From: Opitutaceae bacterium
GTDB lineage: Bacteria; Verrucomicrobiota; Verrucomicrobiae; Opitutales; Opitutaceae
Length of the DNA stretch: 6,940 nt
Direction of reading: 5' to 3'
Assembly (NCBI GenBank): GCA_031266495.1
Contig: JAISAX010000158.1
Coordinates: 1 to 6,940 of the forward strand
Shown piece by piece: positions 6,590-6,940 of this stretch. The notes below the pieces were generated by a model. The model did no database searches, was not told where the DNA came from, and was given only the letters and a program-made list of their open reading frames with translations. Every line of letters starts with the position of its first letter. Position 1 is the stretch's first letter. A program made the translations under genes and the position numbers.

Positions 6590-6874
6590 ATGACTCAAAT
6601 CATCGACAGCCGCAAACTGCTCGCCTTTGTCACCCTCACGCAAGTAGGCAGCTTCACCGCCGCCGCCCGCGAGCTTAACCTCACGCAGTCCGCTATCAGT
6701 CATGCGATTGCCGGTCTCGAACGCGACCTCGGCACCCGCCTCTTCAATCGCCTCGGCCGCACCGTCACCATCACGGCTTCCGGCACCAAGCTGCTCGAGC
6801 ACACCAACCTCATCATGAACGAAATGAAGCTGGCCAGAGACAACCTCGCGACTCTGAAAAGGGCCAAGGAGTAA
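6590..6874 (+). CDS. LysR-type HTH protein lacking an effector domain
   Basis: The 94-residue product runs from ATG at 6590 to TAA at 6872-6874. Residues of about 8-67 form a canonical LysR N-terminal winged helix-turn-helix: LLAFVTLTQVGSFTAAAREL, then LTQSAISHAIAGLERDLGTR (helix-turn-helix and recognition helix), then LFNRLGRTVTITASGTKLLE (wing). A linker helix (HTNLIMNEMKLARDNLATL) follows, which normally mediates dimerisation, and the protein then stops at KRAKE. Full LysR regulators are about 300 residues with a periplasmic-binding-protein-like sensor domain; none is present. Short LysR-like proteins do occur in related genomes as I recall, so it may be real and able to bind DNA as a dimer without a ligand. 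However, the stop is only eight bases before an artefact-like poly-G run, so a truncated or mis-sequenced end is possible. It is divergent from hrpA and may bind the intervening dyads. Confidence 0.82.
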   Translation: MTQIIDSRKLLAFVTLTQVGSFTAAARELNLTQSAISHAIAGLERDLGTRLFNRLGRTVTITASGTKLLEHTNLIMNEMKLARDNLATLKRAKE

Positions 6875-6881
6875 CCTCTCG

Positions 6882-6940
<59 letters not shown>

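Overview
The window looks like an ordinary stretch of chromosome from a GC-rich bacterium. My best guess is an Opitutaceae-type member of the Verrucomicrobiota. That guess rests on family resemblance and on the style of the dispersed repeats (a CTTCGCG/CTTTGTGT intergenic palindrome and CTGAAGGCTGAA units), not on any marker gene. The far right end is a 58-base pure G run, which looks like a sequencing or assembly artefact at a contig end. The fragment is therefore probably a draft or metagenomic contig.

Layout, left to right. (1) Positions 1-806, plus strand: the C-terminal nine-tenths of a YicC-family endoribonuclease gene, cut by the window edge. (2) 807-1031: a convergent gap filled by an imperfect inverted-repeat element with small internal tandem repeats. 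(3) 1032-1868, minus strand: a single-pass membrane-anchored protein resembling small AsmA/DUF748-type proteins. (4) 1869-2059: a gap with weak dyads and no convincing terminator. (5) 2060-6385, minus strand: a complete hrpA gene (1441 residues) for a DEAH-box RNA helicase. It carries several in-frame low-complexity or repeat-derived insertions and a proline-rich tail. (6) 6386-6589: an AT-rich divergent regulatory region with two 13-bp perfect dyads of the T-N11-A type. (7) 6590-6874, plus strand: a 94-residue LysR-type DNA-binding domain with no effector domain. (8) 6883-6940: poly-G.

HrpA and YicC both act on RNA (ribosome rescue/RNA remodelling and RNA decay), but they are convergent, separated genes and nothing shows that they work together. 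The LysR-like protein is divergent from hrpA and might regulate itself, hrpA or something beyond the window. I found no defence system, CRISPR array, transposase, RNA gene or clearly new multi-gene system. The points most worth a second look are the repeat elements inserted in frame inside hrpA and the G20-T-G11 coding tract. In that tract, loss of a single base would cut HrpA to its helicase-containing half.
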